IMG/VR virus record: IMGVR_UViG_3300046167_000284
Location: 1-29,800 of that record
DNA: 29,800 nt
Source: a virus
Strand: one strand, 5' to 3'
The position numbers and the translations under genes were made by a program. Position 1 is the first letter of the stretch; every line of letters begins with the position of its first letter. This document shows, in pieces, positions 16,576 through 23,717 of the stretch. The notes under the pieces are model-generated. The model did not search any database and had not been told where the DNA came from. It saw nothing but the letters and a program-made list of their open reading frames with translations.

Positions 16576-18453
16576 ATGGGCGTAACTACAACAAACAACA
16601 AGCCGTTCAACCCCCGCGGCAATGACCAAAGCCCGAAGGGGTACAACCGGGCTTCCCTTTTTAGCGGTAAAGCCTTGGATTTTGACGGGGCTAATGATTA
16701 TGTAGACGGCGGTACTTTAGATATAACGGCTTACACTCAAATGAGTGTTTCTTTCTATATGAATGTAGACACAACTACACAAGATTTTAGACTCATATCT
16801 ATTCGGTATAGCGGTGCGGATGATATTCGTATTTTTCATTCAGTAAGTATTGGCGGTGGGGTTTTAAATTTCTCTTTAGACGATGGAGATGTTGATAATA
16901 TCGGTGTAAACTTTGAAACCAATGAATGGTATCACGTTGTGATGACACACGACGGCACAACATTAAAAGCGTATTTTAATGGTATTGAACAAGCGTCCAC
17001 GGCATCTACTTTTGATTACGCAAACGCTGACGGCTTGTTTTATATTGGTCGATACACTGGCGGCTCGGTTACTTTTTACGACGGAGAGGCGTCAAACTTC
17101 AAAATCTTCAACACCGCCCTAACCGCCGCACAAGTGGCCGACCTATACAACAACCCGGAGAAGGTCGTACCTACTGGTTTAGAATCAAATCTAAAGTTAT
17201 GGCTTCCAATGATGGAAGGCGCGGGAACGACGGCGTACGATGGTAGCGGCAACGGAAACCACGGGACTATTTCGGGGGCCACATACGTCAACGGAATCGG
17301 CGCACCAAGTCCGCAGTCGGCGGTGATGGACTGGAATAAGGATGTAAACCTTGCTCCATATAGTGAGGACTTTACGCAATCGGTGTACACGAAAACTGGC
17401 GTAGTTTTAACGGCAAACGATATTGTATCGCCTAACGGATTGACAACGGGAACCAAGGTATCAATGAACCAAGACGCTGAAAGCGGAGTAAAAATATTTA
17501 CTCCAATGAATGCGGGTGCTTATACAATGAACTACTTTGCAAAAGCGGGGACTATTACCAACGCGAAATTTTACCAAATTGAGCAAGGTGTAGCCGAAAG
17601 ATATATGGACATAGACCTTGCGAACGGCACTATATCAAACGTGCCGAGCGCGTGGGATAGCGCGAGTATTCAAGATGCTGGAAATGGATGGTATTTGATA
17701 TCCGTTACCAACACAATGGACGCGTATCATTCGGGGCACGGCTACGGGTTGGTTGTTTCAAACGAAAACGGGAACTATTTTTATTTATGGGGTTTCCATC
17801 ATAAAGAAGCCACAACGCTAAAAACCTATGTGCCCAACTTTACGGCGTCCAGTTTAACCTCACCCGTATTACTCCCGCAAGGCTTAACAACGGGCCGCGA
17901 TATTACGGGCGTGAATCTATTTGAAAACGTGCGGAAACAAGGCGCGCTAAATCTTGACGGCAATAGCTGGGCAGAGGTTCACGATAATGAAAGCCTTGAT
18001 ATGACAACCACGGCAACAATGGAAGCGTGGGTAAATTGTGATGACCTTGTGGCGGCTTACCAAATCATTATGGTAAAAAGTAGCGACACTTATTGGACGG
18101 GTAATTATGGCCGTTATACTTTAAGAGCAAATCAAAACAGCGTTAATTGGTGGTTTGATGATTATACAGCGAATTCCAAAACCCATAGTATATCATTAAG
18201 TGGCTACAATCATTTAGTGGTTACCAAAGACGGCACCGAAGAAAAACTATATATTAACGGCGCATTGGTAAGCACTCAAACGGGAGCGGCAACATTTACC
18301 GCTTCGCCTTATTCTTTGGTTATTGGTGCCCAATCTTCATACGCTGAAAATTGGGATAATCAATTAGCCCAACCGCGCATATACAACCGCGCACTAACGG
18401 CCGAGGAGGTGCAGAGAAACTACAACGCGGGGAAAAATACATATACAAATTAA
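16576..18453 (+). CDS. Modular adhesin (LamG - CBM-like - LamG)
   Basis: 625 residues. A LamG-like domain at about 34-192 shows ALDFDGANDYVDGG, WYHVVMTHDGTTLKAYFNG and FKIFNTALTAAQVADLYN. A linker with LKLWLPMMEGAGTTAYDGSGNGNHG follows. A CBM-like module at about 258-422 (LAPYSEDF ... GNGWYLISVT ... LKTYVPN) resembles the pair in the preceding large adhesin. A second LamG domain at about 455-618 shows ALNLDGNSWAEV, ATMEAWVNCDD, YNHLVVTKDGTEEKLYING and RIYNRALTAEEVQRNYNAGK. It is likely a receptor-binding protein for surface polysaccharide. Catalytic residues of a depolymerase are not evident. Confidence 0.82.
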   Translation: MGVTTTNNKPFNPRGNDQSPKGYNRASLFSGKALDFDGANDYVDGGTLDITAYTQMSVSFYMNVDTTTQDFRLISIRYSGADDIRIFHSVSIGGGVLNFSLDDGDVDNIGVNFETNEWYHVVMTHDGTTLKAYFNGIEQASTASTFDYANADGLFYIGRYTGGSVTFYDGEASNFKIFNTALTAAQVADLYNNPEKVVPTGLESNLKLWLPMMEGAGTTAYDGSGNGNHGTISGATYVNGIGAPSPQSAVMDWNKDVNLAPYSEDFTQSVYTKTGVVLTANDIVSPNGLTTGTKVSMNQDAESGVKIFTPMNAGAYTMNYFAKAGTITNAKFYQIEQGVAERYMDIDLANGTISNVPSAWDSASIQDAGNGWYLISVTNTMDAYHSGHGYGLVVSNENGNYFYLWGFHHKEATTLKTYVPNFTASSLTSPVLLPQGLTTGRDITGVNLFENVRKQGALNLDGNSWAEVHDNESLDMTTTATMEAWVNCDDLVAAYQIIMVKSSDTYWTGNYGRYTLRANQNSVNWWFDDYTANSKTHSISLSGYNHLVVTKDGTEEKLYINGALVSTQTGAATFTASPYSLVIGAQSSYAENWDNQLAQPRIYNRALTAEEVQRNYNAGKNTYTN

Positions 18454-18465
18454 AAAAGAATCAAA

Positions 18466-18831
18466 ATGAGGGGAAACGTTTACATCTCAATTCCAGCGGC
18501 GGACAAAAACAATGCATTGCCGTCAGCAATCACACGATACGATTGGACGGAATCAACATACAATGATGATGGTGAAGTGGAATCAACCACAACCATCCAT
18601 CCAACGTGGGCAGAGTACGGCGAAAAGTACAAAGCGGATTTTGGTGCGGCCGTATCGGTTAGCGTTAACGATGTTGAGTTCATCGTTTATGAGATCACTG
18701 CAAGCTGGAAAGATTCAGAAGTATCTGCATTGATTGCTTTAGGTAATGGTCAAGCAGCACCTAACTATACGGTAATGACAGCAGAGGAAGCCAGGGCGTT
18801 TATTGCGGACAACGCTGATGCACAACTCTAA
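18466..18831 (+). CDS. Fibre-associated hypothetical protein at a mosaic border
   Basis: 121 residues, starting MRGNVYISIPAADKNNALPSAI, with no family I can name with certainty. The ending NYTVMTAEEARAFIADNADAQL is helix-like. It lies between the adhesins and the endolysin, overlapping the latter by one base, so it is probably a small fibre-associated or assembly factor. Codon style changes inside the gene. Up to about 18650 it uses the GAA/ACG/CAA style of the adhesin block. After about 18665 it returns to the style of the genes on the right, which suggests a recombination junction within the gene. Confidence 0.7.
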   Translation: MRGNVYISIPAADKNNALPSAITRYDWTESTYNDDGEVESTTTIHPTWAEYGEKYKADFGAAVSVSVNDVEFIVYEITASWKDSEVSALIALGNGQAAPNYTVMTAEEARAFIADNADAQL

Positions 18832-19289
18832 TGCTACTGAGCGACAACTTAAGCCTTGCCGAAGCGATATCCTCTGCGACTGCTTTACGAAAAGGGATTG
18901 CGAACAAGCCAACGGTCACGCACCTTATCAATCTAAAGGAGGTGGCAAACAATATCTTTCAGCCTTGCCGAGAACACTTTGGCAAGCCTTTAAGAGTTAC
19001 CTCTGGTTATCGATCCGAGGCGTTGAATAAAGCAATAGGAGGCTCGAGTAAATCGCAACACTCAAAAGGTGAGGCTTTAGATATGCAAAGCACAAAGGGC
19101 TACACCAACAAGGAGCTCTTTATGTATATCAAAGACCACCTAACCTTTGACCAACTCATTGGTGAGTTCCCCGATAATGTTGGGGAGTATGCTTGGGTGC
19201 ATTGCTCTTATAAGAAAGAGGGCAATAGAGGTGAGGTTCTTATTGCCTACAAGGACGACAACAACAAAACAAAGTATGCAAAATGGTAG
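18831..19289 (+). CDS. Endolysin, M15-type peptidase
   Basis: 152 residues. LRVTSGYRSEALNKAIGGSSKSQHSKGEALDM gives two zinc ligands, His77 and Asp84, and AWVHCSYK supplies His124. This is the zinc site of Peptidase_M15_3 (D,D- or L,D-specific endopeptidase/carboxypeptidase), which cleaves the peptide stems of peptidoglycan for host lysis. There is no signal peptide, so it needs a holin. It overlaps its neighbours on both sides, and the following genes encode membrane proteins, as expected for a lysis cassette. Confidence 0.92.
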   Translation: MLLSDNLSLAEAISSATALRKGIANKPTVTHLINLKEVANNIFQPCREHFGKPLRVTSGYRSEALNKAIGGSSKSQHSKGEALDMQSTKGYTNKELFMYIKDHLTFDQLIGEFPDNVGEYAWVHCSYKKEGNRGEVLIAYKDDNNKTKYAKW

Positions 19290-19666
19290 ACTTTAAACTT
19301 ATAAAAAGGAACATCTCAACGGTGTTGAGCTTTGCAGATAGCGAGTTCTTAGAGCTTCTGATTGCTGTATTGCACACTTTCCTACTACCCGCAGCAGTAT
19401 GGGCAGAGATAGGCTTTAAATGGCACATCATCTTTGTTGCTATAGCTGGCGGATTGTTTCAGTTCTATAGCGTAGGGATGCGCGATTTACGTTGCAGATA
19501 CTACAGCACGGTGATAGCTACCTTAGTGGCGTTCCTCACCGTTGAACAATACATTATGACTGGGCTTTTGTGGGAAGCTCCCTCTCGGTTCGGTTGGCTT
19601 ATAATCGCTATCGCAGCAGTCATCAATCAAATACGAGTAACAAAACAATGGAGAGCAAAGAACTAA
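19283..19666 (+). CDS. Membrane protein, holin candidate
   Basis: 127 residues with about four hydrophobic segments (roughly 22-43, 48-66, 73-95 and 103-118) and a basic C-terminus VTKQWRAKN. The ATG overlaps the endolysin stop by seven bases. A multi-span membrane protein right after an endolysin is a good holin candidate. I do not recognise a named holin family, and a host-membrane or superinfection role is also possible. Confidence 0.65.
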   Translation: MVDFKLIKRNISTVLSFADSEFLELLIAVLHTFLLPAAVWAEIGFKWHIIFVAIAGGLFQFYSVGMRDLRCRYYSTVIATLVAFLTVEQYIMTGLLWEAPSRFGWLIIAIAAVINQIRVTKQWRAKN

Positions 19667-19947
19667 TCATAGCCTTGGTCACGATCTTAGGGAGCGGTGC
19701 GGCATTTAAGTTTTATGAAATAGTCATTAAGACTAAAAAGGATGCGGCACGCGAATTGCGACAGGAAGAGCGTGCTGAAAACCCCGAAACAATGTTCCGC
19801 GATGACCTCCTTAAACGTGTCAATGAAATGAGTGCAGCACTTGATGCGGCACAGCTTAAAATCTTAAGCCTTACGCAAAAGGTAGCAGAGCTTGAAACCG
19901 AGAACCGCTACTTGCACCGTGAGATTGATATACTAAAAAGAAAATAA
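19648..19947 (+). CDS. Single-pass membrane protein with coiled coil
   Basis: 99 residues from ATG 19648 (MESKELIIALVTILGSGAAFKFYEIVIKT), inside the end of the previous gene; upstream in-frame residues from 19570 are shadow sequence. One N-terminal transmembrane segment (about 5-25) is followed by a charged helix that becomes a coiled coil (MNEMSAALDAAQLKILSLTQKVAELETENRYLHREIDILKRK region). It resembles small holins or i-spanins that span the periplasm. Because a lipoprotein gene follows at 20209, an inner-membrane spanin partner is one possibility and an accessory holin another. Confidence 0.7.
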   Translation: MESKELIIALVTILGSGAAFKFYEIVIKTKKDAARELRQEERAENPETMFRDDLLKRVNEMSAALDAAQLKILSLTQKVAELETENRYLHREIDILKRK

Positions 19948-19948
19948 G

Positions 19949-20119
19949 ATGTTTAATAGAATCACTGAAAACACAAAAACCTCTATTGCTGGGGGAGTTA
20001 TCTTTATAACTGGCATCGCTCTTATCATTATGGATAAAGCTACACTCACTGAGTTTGGCGCTTTCCTTGGTGTAGCGTTCGCTTTATTATTTAGTAAAGA
20101 CCCTAAAACAAGCAAGTAA
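19949..20119 (+). CDS. Small holin-like membrane protein
   Basis: 56 residues, starting MFNRITENTKTSIAGG, with two short hydrophobic spans (about 14-29 and 35-48) and a basic end (DPKTSK). It begins one base after the preceding stop, within the lysis cassette. Size and topology resemble small phage holins. It is too short for family assignment by eye. Confidence 0.65.
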   Translation: MFNRITENTKTSIAGGVIFITGIALIIMDKATLTEFGAFLGVAFALLFSKDPKTSK

Positions 20120-20230
20120 ATGGATGATTGGGAAGACAGCTTCAACAGCTTTATTGAGGAATTAGAAAACCAGGAGCAACCACAATGCTCTATAGAAAAC
20201 CCTGAGGAATGCGACTCTTGTGGAAGTTAG
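20120..20230 (+). CDS. Tiny acidic Cys-containing protein
   Basis: 36 codons, MDDWEDSFNSFIEELEN, then a Cys-containing end (PQCSIENPEECDSCGS). The ATG follows the previous stop immediately, and its end overlaps the lipoprotein gene by 22 bases in another frame. The tight fit favours translation, but nothing indicates a function. Confidence 0.45.
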   Translation: MDDWEDSFNSFIEELENQEQPQCSIENPEECDSCGS

Positions 20231-20625
20231 GGGTCGTCGTTACAGCATTGATGCTGACAAGCTGTGGTGCATCGTGGCACCTAAAGCGTGCGATTGCAAA
20301 AAACCCAGCGCTTGCTCGGGACACGGTTCTAAGGATCGACACAACCATAATAAAGGAAAGCGTTGAGCTTAGAGACACCATATTTATTAAGGAGGTCGAT
20401 ACCATTAGGGTAGTAAAGAATGGAGTGGTTGTTGATATTAGACGGAGCTTTGACACTATTGAGGTTGATGTGGAATGCCCTCCCGATACGATTCGGATAC
20501 TTAAAGAGGTACCGATGGTTCAGATTGTACCTGAAAAGAAAGAGCGTAATTTAGCACTTGGTGGAGTTATAGGTTTTATCTTAGCGCTTGTACTTATCCG
20601 TGTCGCTGGTCGATTAATAAAATAG
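20209..20625 (+). CDS. Lipoprotein with C-terminal membrane anchor (u-spanin candidate)
   Basis: 138 residues. It begins with a lipoprotein signal peptide (MRLLWKLGVVVTALMLTSCGAS; lipobox LTSC, Cys19). A periplasmic domain of about 95 residues follows, rich in short beta strands with DTI/DTIRV repeats. It ends in a hydrophobic segment (LALGGVIGFILALVLIRVAG, about 115-134) plus basic residues. An N-terminal outer-membrane lipid anchor with a C-terminal inner-membrane span is the defining layout of unimolecular spanins such as T1 gp11, which fuse the two membranes in the last step of lysis. Last gene of the lysis operon, followed by a terminator. Confidence 0.72.
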   Translation: MRLLWKLGVVVTALMLTSCGASWHLKRAIAKNPALARDTVLRIDTTIIKESVELRDTIFIKEVDTIRVVKNGVVVDIRRSFDTIEVDVECPPDTIRILKEVPMVQIVPEKKERNLALGGVIGFILALVLIRVAGRLIK

Positions 20626-20665
20626 AATACATTCGGCAGCTTTAGCTGTTGTTTTGTTGTTGTGT

Positions 20666-20701
20666 GAAGAGGGAGTTGATGTTAAAATCGGCTCCCTTTT
20701 C
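20666..20701 (+). terminator. Terminator-like hairpin after the lysis cassette
   Basis: A long stem, GAAGAGGGAGTTGAT (20666-20680) with ATCGGCTCCCTTTTC (20687-20701), gives 15 base pairs including three G-U and a 6-base loop. The 3' arm carries the T-rich stretch (TTTTC). It marks the end of the late operon before control block B. A weak CAGCT-TT-AGCTG hairpin (20637-20648) lies just upstream. Confidence 0.7.
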
Positions 20702-20718
20702 TATTGCTCCAAACCTCA

Positions 20719-20860
20719 CGTTATTAACAAAAACCTGTTAATTTTCTTTTTGCTGCTGCTATATATAGAGAAAAAAAATAAAAAATAAAGAAATATCTGC
20801 ATTTGTATTTATTTCCCTATCGGGCCTTGTGGCCCCGAGTAGGTAAATAGATACTTGCAT
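20719..20860 (+). repeat. Control block copy B (direct repeat of 2200-2339)
   Basis: Within the 382-base stretch between the lysis and replication modules. Shared with copy A: CGTTATTAACA; CCTGTTAATTTTCTTTTTG; CTATATATAGAG plus an A-rich tract; TTTGTATTTATTTCCCTA; and TAGGTAAATAGATACTTGCAT (20840-20860). The hairpin here, CCTA-CGGGCC-TTGT-GGCCCCG-TAGG (20816-20843), has a different inner stem from copy A but still pairs. The dyad ATTAACA/TGTTAAT spacer differs (AAAACC here). It probably controls the replication module, as a promoter/operator or as an origin element. Confidence 0.85.
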
Positions 20861-20869
20861 TTAAGGCAG

Positions 20870-20941
20870 ATGAAAAAGGTAGCGCAAAGCATCTTGCAAA
20901 GCATCTCGATCCTGGCTGTGTACAATGGTGTGGATAATTAA
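20870..20941 (+). CDS. Possible 23-codon leader peptide
   Basis: ATG 20870 opens 23 codons, MKKVAQSILQSISILAVYNGVDN, just 10 bases after control block B. It may be a leader peptide or chance. The rest of the stretch to 21007 holds one promoter candidate and otherwise nothing recognisable. Confidence 0.3.
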   Translation: MKKVAQSILQSISILAVYNGVDN

Positions 20942-20955
20942 TTCTTTGTTGATTG

Positions 20956-20985
20956 TTGTGAATTAAATTTTATTGTGTAGATTTG
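20956..20985 (+). promoter_or_regulatory. Bacteroidota-type promoter before the replication module
   Basis: TTG (20956-20958), a 19-base gap, then TAGATTTG (20978-20985) matches the -33 TTG / -7 TAnnTTTG layout known for Bacteroidota housekeeping sigma factor, with normal spacing. The first downstream ATG is at 21008. Of all sites here this fits the host consensus best, so it may be read by host polymerase early in infection. Confidence 0.7.
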
Positions 20986-21007
20986 GGTATAACCAAAAAC
21001 AACTAAA

Positions 21008-21133
21008 ATGAAAAAGTACAACACATTCGAGAACATCGGCTACATCACTACGCTCTACATTCTATTAGGTATAGGCACATTCGCATTCTTATGCGTTTAC
21101 AAGGCACTTCTATGGGCCTTTGGTGTAATGTAA
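21008..21133 (+). CDS. Small single-span membrane protein
   Basis: 41 residues, starting MKKYNTFENIGYITTLYILLG, with one long hydrophobic span (about 11-40). First gene after the promoter candidate and 85 bases before the SSB gene. No family recognised. Early phage membrane peptides are often host-takeover factors, but nothing in the sequence shows that. Confidence 0.55.
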   Translation: MKKYNTFENIGYITTLYILLGIGTFAFLCVYKALLWAFGVM

Positions 21134-21170
21134 CCATATTAAGATTAAAGCATTCACATAGCGCTGAAAA

Positions 21171-21204
21171 TGCCTCACAGCGTTACTAATTAACAACTGA
21201 GGCA
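21171..21204 (+). promoter_or_regulatory. Inverted repeat before the SSB gene
   Basis: TGCCTCA (21171-21177) and TGAGGCA (21198-21204) form a perfect 7-bp inverted repeat with a 20-base centre, ending 14 bases before the SSB ATG. It could be an RNA hairpin near the ribosome entry site, giving translational autocontrol by the single-strand binding protein, or an operator. It is not followed by a T run. Confidence 0.45.
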
Positions 21205-21218
21205 ACATTACAACAATT

Positions 21219-21770
21219 ATGGCAAAGCTAGATTTTGCAAAGGGCGTGTCCGCGGTATTAACGGGCACAACCAATTGGGCACAACTCACTGAGAAAAGTG
21301 GCCCTAACAAGATGAGCGGTAAGTATCAAGTAGAACTTACCCTTGATGCGGAGAGCATCAAAACACTTGAATCAATGAAGATTCTTGAGCACGTTAACAT
21401 TAAGCGCCAAGATGGTACGCTCAAGTATGAGCATCCGACGGTGCGCTTAAAGACCAACAACCCGCCACAACTTTGGGACACCTCAAAGATGCCGTTTGAT
21501 GACCTCATCGGCAATGGGACAACGCTACGCGCCAAGGCCTTTATTAAGAGTTGGGAGATGGCGGGAAAGAAAGGCCTTACGGCATACATCAACAAGGGCA
21601 TCATCCTATCCTTGAATGATGTGAATGGCGCTGATGATGATGACCTTTGGGAAGATGTAAAGGTTGAGCCATTGGTAGCGGGCCAAGAACAAGTCCCTAC
21701 ATCAAAGCCCGATGTAGCTACAGCCTCGGAAGCATTCGCTACTGAGGAAGATGATGATTTGCCATTCTAA
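21219..21770 (+). CDS. Single-stranded DNA-binding protein (gp2.5/DUF2815-like)
   Basis: 183 residues. The body FAKGVSAVLTGTTNWAQLTEKSGPNKMSGKYQVELTL, TVRLKTNNPPQLWDTSKMP and GNGTTLRAKAFIKSWEMAGKKGLTAYINKGIIL fits the OB-fold phage ssDNA-binding proteins of the gp2.5-like/DUF2815 group. It ends in a strongly acidic tail, EEDDDLPF, the classic SSB tip that recruits other replication proteins. It opens the replication operon and overlaps the next gene (TAATG). Together with the exonuclease at 22979 it could also support recombination by strand annealing. Confidence 0.88.
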   Translation: MAKLDFAKGVSAVLTGTTNWAQLTEKSGPNKMSGKYQVELTLDAESIKTLESMKILEHVNIKRQDGTLKYEHPTVRLKTNNPPQLWDTSKMPFDDLIGNGTTLRAKAFIKSWEMAGKKGLTAYINKGIILSLNDVNGADDDDLWEDVKVEPLVAGQEQVPTSKPDVATASEAFATEEDDDLPF

Positions 21771-22348
21771 TGATTGCAAATGATATGATAAAAGAGGTGC
21801 GTAAGCATTTCGGTATTGACCCATCTCTCCGCACACGGCGGAGGGATGTGGTTGATGCTCGGAACGCTATTATGGTATCTCTACGTTCCATTCATACGAT
21901 GAATGAGATCGCTCGCTTTTTTCCGTACAAGGTGCGCAGAGATGGTGAGGTATTCTATAAGGGTATGAGCCATTGCTCAGTGATTCACGCGGTGAAGCAA
22001 CATCAAATACGCTACCACAGCGACCCATCAGAACGCCAAGTATCCTTCTACCTGTACTGCGAGATTTATGACTATTGCAAGAACTACCTCGGTGACAACA
22101 CCTACAAGCCGATGTCTCAATTAGAGATGCGTGAGGAAATAGGTAAGGCACGTTTTGAGGCAAAGGAAAAGAAGAAAGAGATGGCAGAGCTGCAACGCGC
22201 ATTTAAGGATGAAATCAAGGAGATGAAAAGAGAGATGCGTATGCTGCAAACGGCAGTGCGCAAGGTGACCTCCGAGCGCGACCATTACAAGACGGCCTTC
22301 ACTCAAATGTATAAGGAGAAAAAAGCAAGAGATGAAAAAGCTATTTAG
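21770..22348 (+). CDS. DnaA domain IV-like DNA-binding protein with coiled coil
   Basis: 192 residues. Residues about 22-80 (RTRRRDVVDARNAIMVSLRSIHTMNEIARFF ... MSHCSVIHAVKQH) follow the DnaA C-terminal helix-turn-helix pattern. The signature H-x-S-V-I-H-A corresponds to HTTVLHA, the DnaA-box recognition helix. There is no AAA+ domain. The C-terminal half (about 118-190) is a long charged coiled coil suited to dimerisation. Its place between SSB and nucleases suggests an origin-binding or replication-regulating factor. An operator-binding role at the duplicated control blocks is an attractive inference, not shown. Confidence 0.75.
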   Translation: MIANDMIKEVRKHFGIDPSLRTRRRDVVDARNAIMVSLRSIHTMNEIARFFPYKVRRDGEVFYKGMSHCSVIHAVKQHQIRYHSDPSERQVSFYLYCEIYDYCKNYLGDNTYKPMSQLEMREEIGKARFEAKEKKKEMAELQRAFKDEIKEMKREMRMLQTAVRKVTSERDHYKTAFTQMYKEKKARDEKAI

Positions 22349-22526
22349 AAAGGTGGCGCATAAGCGCTACATTGAAAAGTACATCACTGAGCTACGCTGG
22401 GAAACACTAAACACGGTGATAACGGCAAGCAGAACGCAGTGGAATGATGATGTTGTGAAGCTGTTGGATAACAACGCGCAGCTTATCCGTAAATACGAAA
22501 GGAGAAGAAGATGGGTGAAGTTTTAG
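22332..22526 (+). CDS. Small basic hypothetical protein
   Basis: 64 residues, helical and basic (MKKLFRKVAHKRYIEKYITELRW ... YERRRRWVKF). The start overlaps the end of the DnaA-like gene and its end overlaps the next gene. No family recognised; nucleic-acid contact is possible from the charge. Confidence 0.65.
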   Translation: MKKLFRKVAHKRYIEKYITELRWETLNTVITASRTQWNDDVVKLLDNNAQLIRKYERRRRWVKF

Positions 22527-22831
22527 ATAAGTACAATCTATTCAGAGAGGCCGTTAAACTTGTGGCGCTGCTACAGGCATCTCTTGAGCAGATGGATGAG
22601 TTAAAGGGCACCAAGTTCTACAAGCAAAAGGTAAAGCATCTGATGAGCCAGCTCGAGAGAGAGTTGGAGAAGCACCTGGTTAACCCATTGAACGCCCTGG
22701 ATCAACAAGACCCTGAACTACTAACCAAGATTCAGTACAATGTAGAGCTTGTTCTTGGTATGGACTTGGAAGAGCTGGCAATGCTCCGCCAAGAGATTGA
22801 TGAATATAGAGATACTAAAAAAGATGAGTAA
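22511..22831 (+). CDS. Helical hypothetical protein of the replication operon
   Basis: 106 residues, all-helical with heptad-like spacing (LFREAVKLVALLQASLEQMDELKGTKFYKQKVKHLMSQLERELEKHL) and an acidic second half. Similar proteins are common in Bacteroidota phage replication regions, without known role to me. It overlaps both neighbours. Confidence 0.72.
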   Translation: MGEVLDKYNLFREAVKLVALLQASLEQMDELKGTKFYKQKVKHLMSQLERELEKHLVNPLNALDQQDPELLTKIQYNVELVLGMDLEELAMLRQEIDEYRDTKKDE

Positions 22832-22979
22832 AGAAAGCCACGAAGCATTCGATAAGATGATGGGGTATGCAATGGGCACCGTCAATGAATTGGTAGAGAA
22901 AGCCAAGGAGATAAACCGCAACAGCATCATTGCACTAAACAACCGCGACCTTAAGGAGAACGGAATAGAAAGAGACTGA
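22824..22979 (+). CDS. Small helical hypothetical protein
   Basis: 51 residues from ATG 22824 (MSKESHEAFDKMMGYAMGTVNELVEKAKE), overlapping the preceding stop. In-frame sequence upstream to 22749 is inside the previous gene and not convincing. The ending NRDLKENGIERD overlaps the exonuclease start. Function unknown. Confidence 0.65.
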   Translation: MSKESHEAFDKMMGYAMGTVNELVEKAKEINRNSIIALNNRDLKENGIERD

Positions 22980-23596
22980 TGAAGATATTAGAACTACAGC
23001 AACGCAGTAAGGAATGGTTTGAGGCACGCCTCGGAGTGATTACTGGATCGAGAGCAAAGAGCGTGTTCTCTAAAAACAACCTCCCATTTATTGATGAGCT
23101 TATCGCAGAGCGCCTCACAGGTGTTATCCCCGAGGGGTTTACATCTGATGCAATGCGCCACGGCATACTCTATGAACCCGAAGCCATAAGAGTATATGAA
23201 GAGACAACGGGCAGAATAGTTGATGAGATAGGCTTCTGCGTACATAAGGACTACCCTTTCATTGCCGTATCTCCCGATGGCCTTATCAATGTGGGCGGTA
23301 AGTATAAAGGTGCCGTTGAGGTGAAGTGCCCCAGCAGTAAGAAGCACATTGAGTATATGCGCATCGGTAGGGTGCCAAATGAGTACAAATATCAAGTCAT
23401 CCACTACTTCGTAGTAAACGAAGATTTGGAGTGGTTAGATTTTGTATCTTATGACCCGCGCCTTAAGAATTGCAAGTTGCACGTTCACCGAGTATTCCGT
23501 GATGATATGATGCACGAGATAACTGAGGCGCTTGATGCCTACCTTAAGTTCTACGATAAGCTAAAGAAGTACGAAGATGGCATACTCGGAGAATGA
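22979..23596 (+). CDS. YqaJ/lambda-type exonuclease
   Basis: 205 residues. QRSKEWFEARLGVITGSRAKSVFS opens the fold and MRHGILYEPEAI (Glu67) follows. The PD-(D/E)XK core is SPDGLI (Asp100) with AVEVKCP (Glu114, Lys116), and YKYQVIHYF supplies the YqaJ-type Gln139. Enzymes of this family digest the 5' strand of duplex ends to give 3' overhangs for annealing or repair. The SSB at 21219 may act as its partner, as no RecT/Bet-type annealase is recognisable. Confidence 0.9.
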   Translation: MKILELQQRSKEWFEARLGVITGSRAKSVFSKNNLPFIDELIAERLTGVIPEGFTSDAMRHGILYEPEAIRVYEETTGRIVDEIGFCVHKDYPFIAVSPDGLINVGGKYKGAVEVKCPSSKKHIEYMRIGRVPNEYKYQVIHYFVVNEDLEWLDFVSYDPRLKNCKLHVHRVFRDDMMHEITEALDAYLKFYDKLKKYEDGILGE

Positions 23597-23717
23597 TTTA
23601 AAAGCCCTGTGTTGGGAAGAGGCCAAGGTCTACTTCAGCGCAATGGATCGTAGCCACATCTCAAGAATGATTGAACACGCCGTAAGGAAACAATATGCAG
23701 ATACCGAAGAATCTTAA
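23577..23717 (+). CDS. Small hypothetical protein between nucleases
   Basis: 46 codons, starting MAYSENDLKALCWEEAKVYF and ending HAVRKQYADTEES. It fills the only gap between the exonuclease and the VRR-NUC gene and overlaps both. Composition looks protein-like (amphipathic helices). Without it 23597-23694 would be an unusual uncoded gap in this operon. Confidence 0.55.
   Translation: MAYSENDLKALCWEEAKVYFSAMDRSHISRMIEHAVRKQYADTEES

Noticed and set aside
2200-20860. Duplicated blocks as attachment or transposon ends
   Set aside because: They are in direct orientation, diverge internally in a structure-keeping way and have no recombinase or transposase nearby, so control elements fit better.
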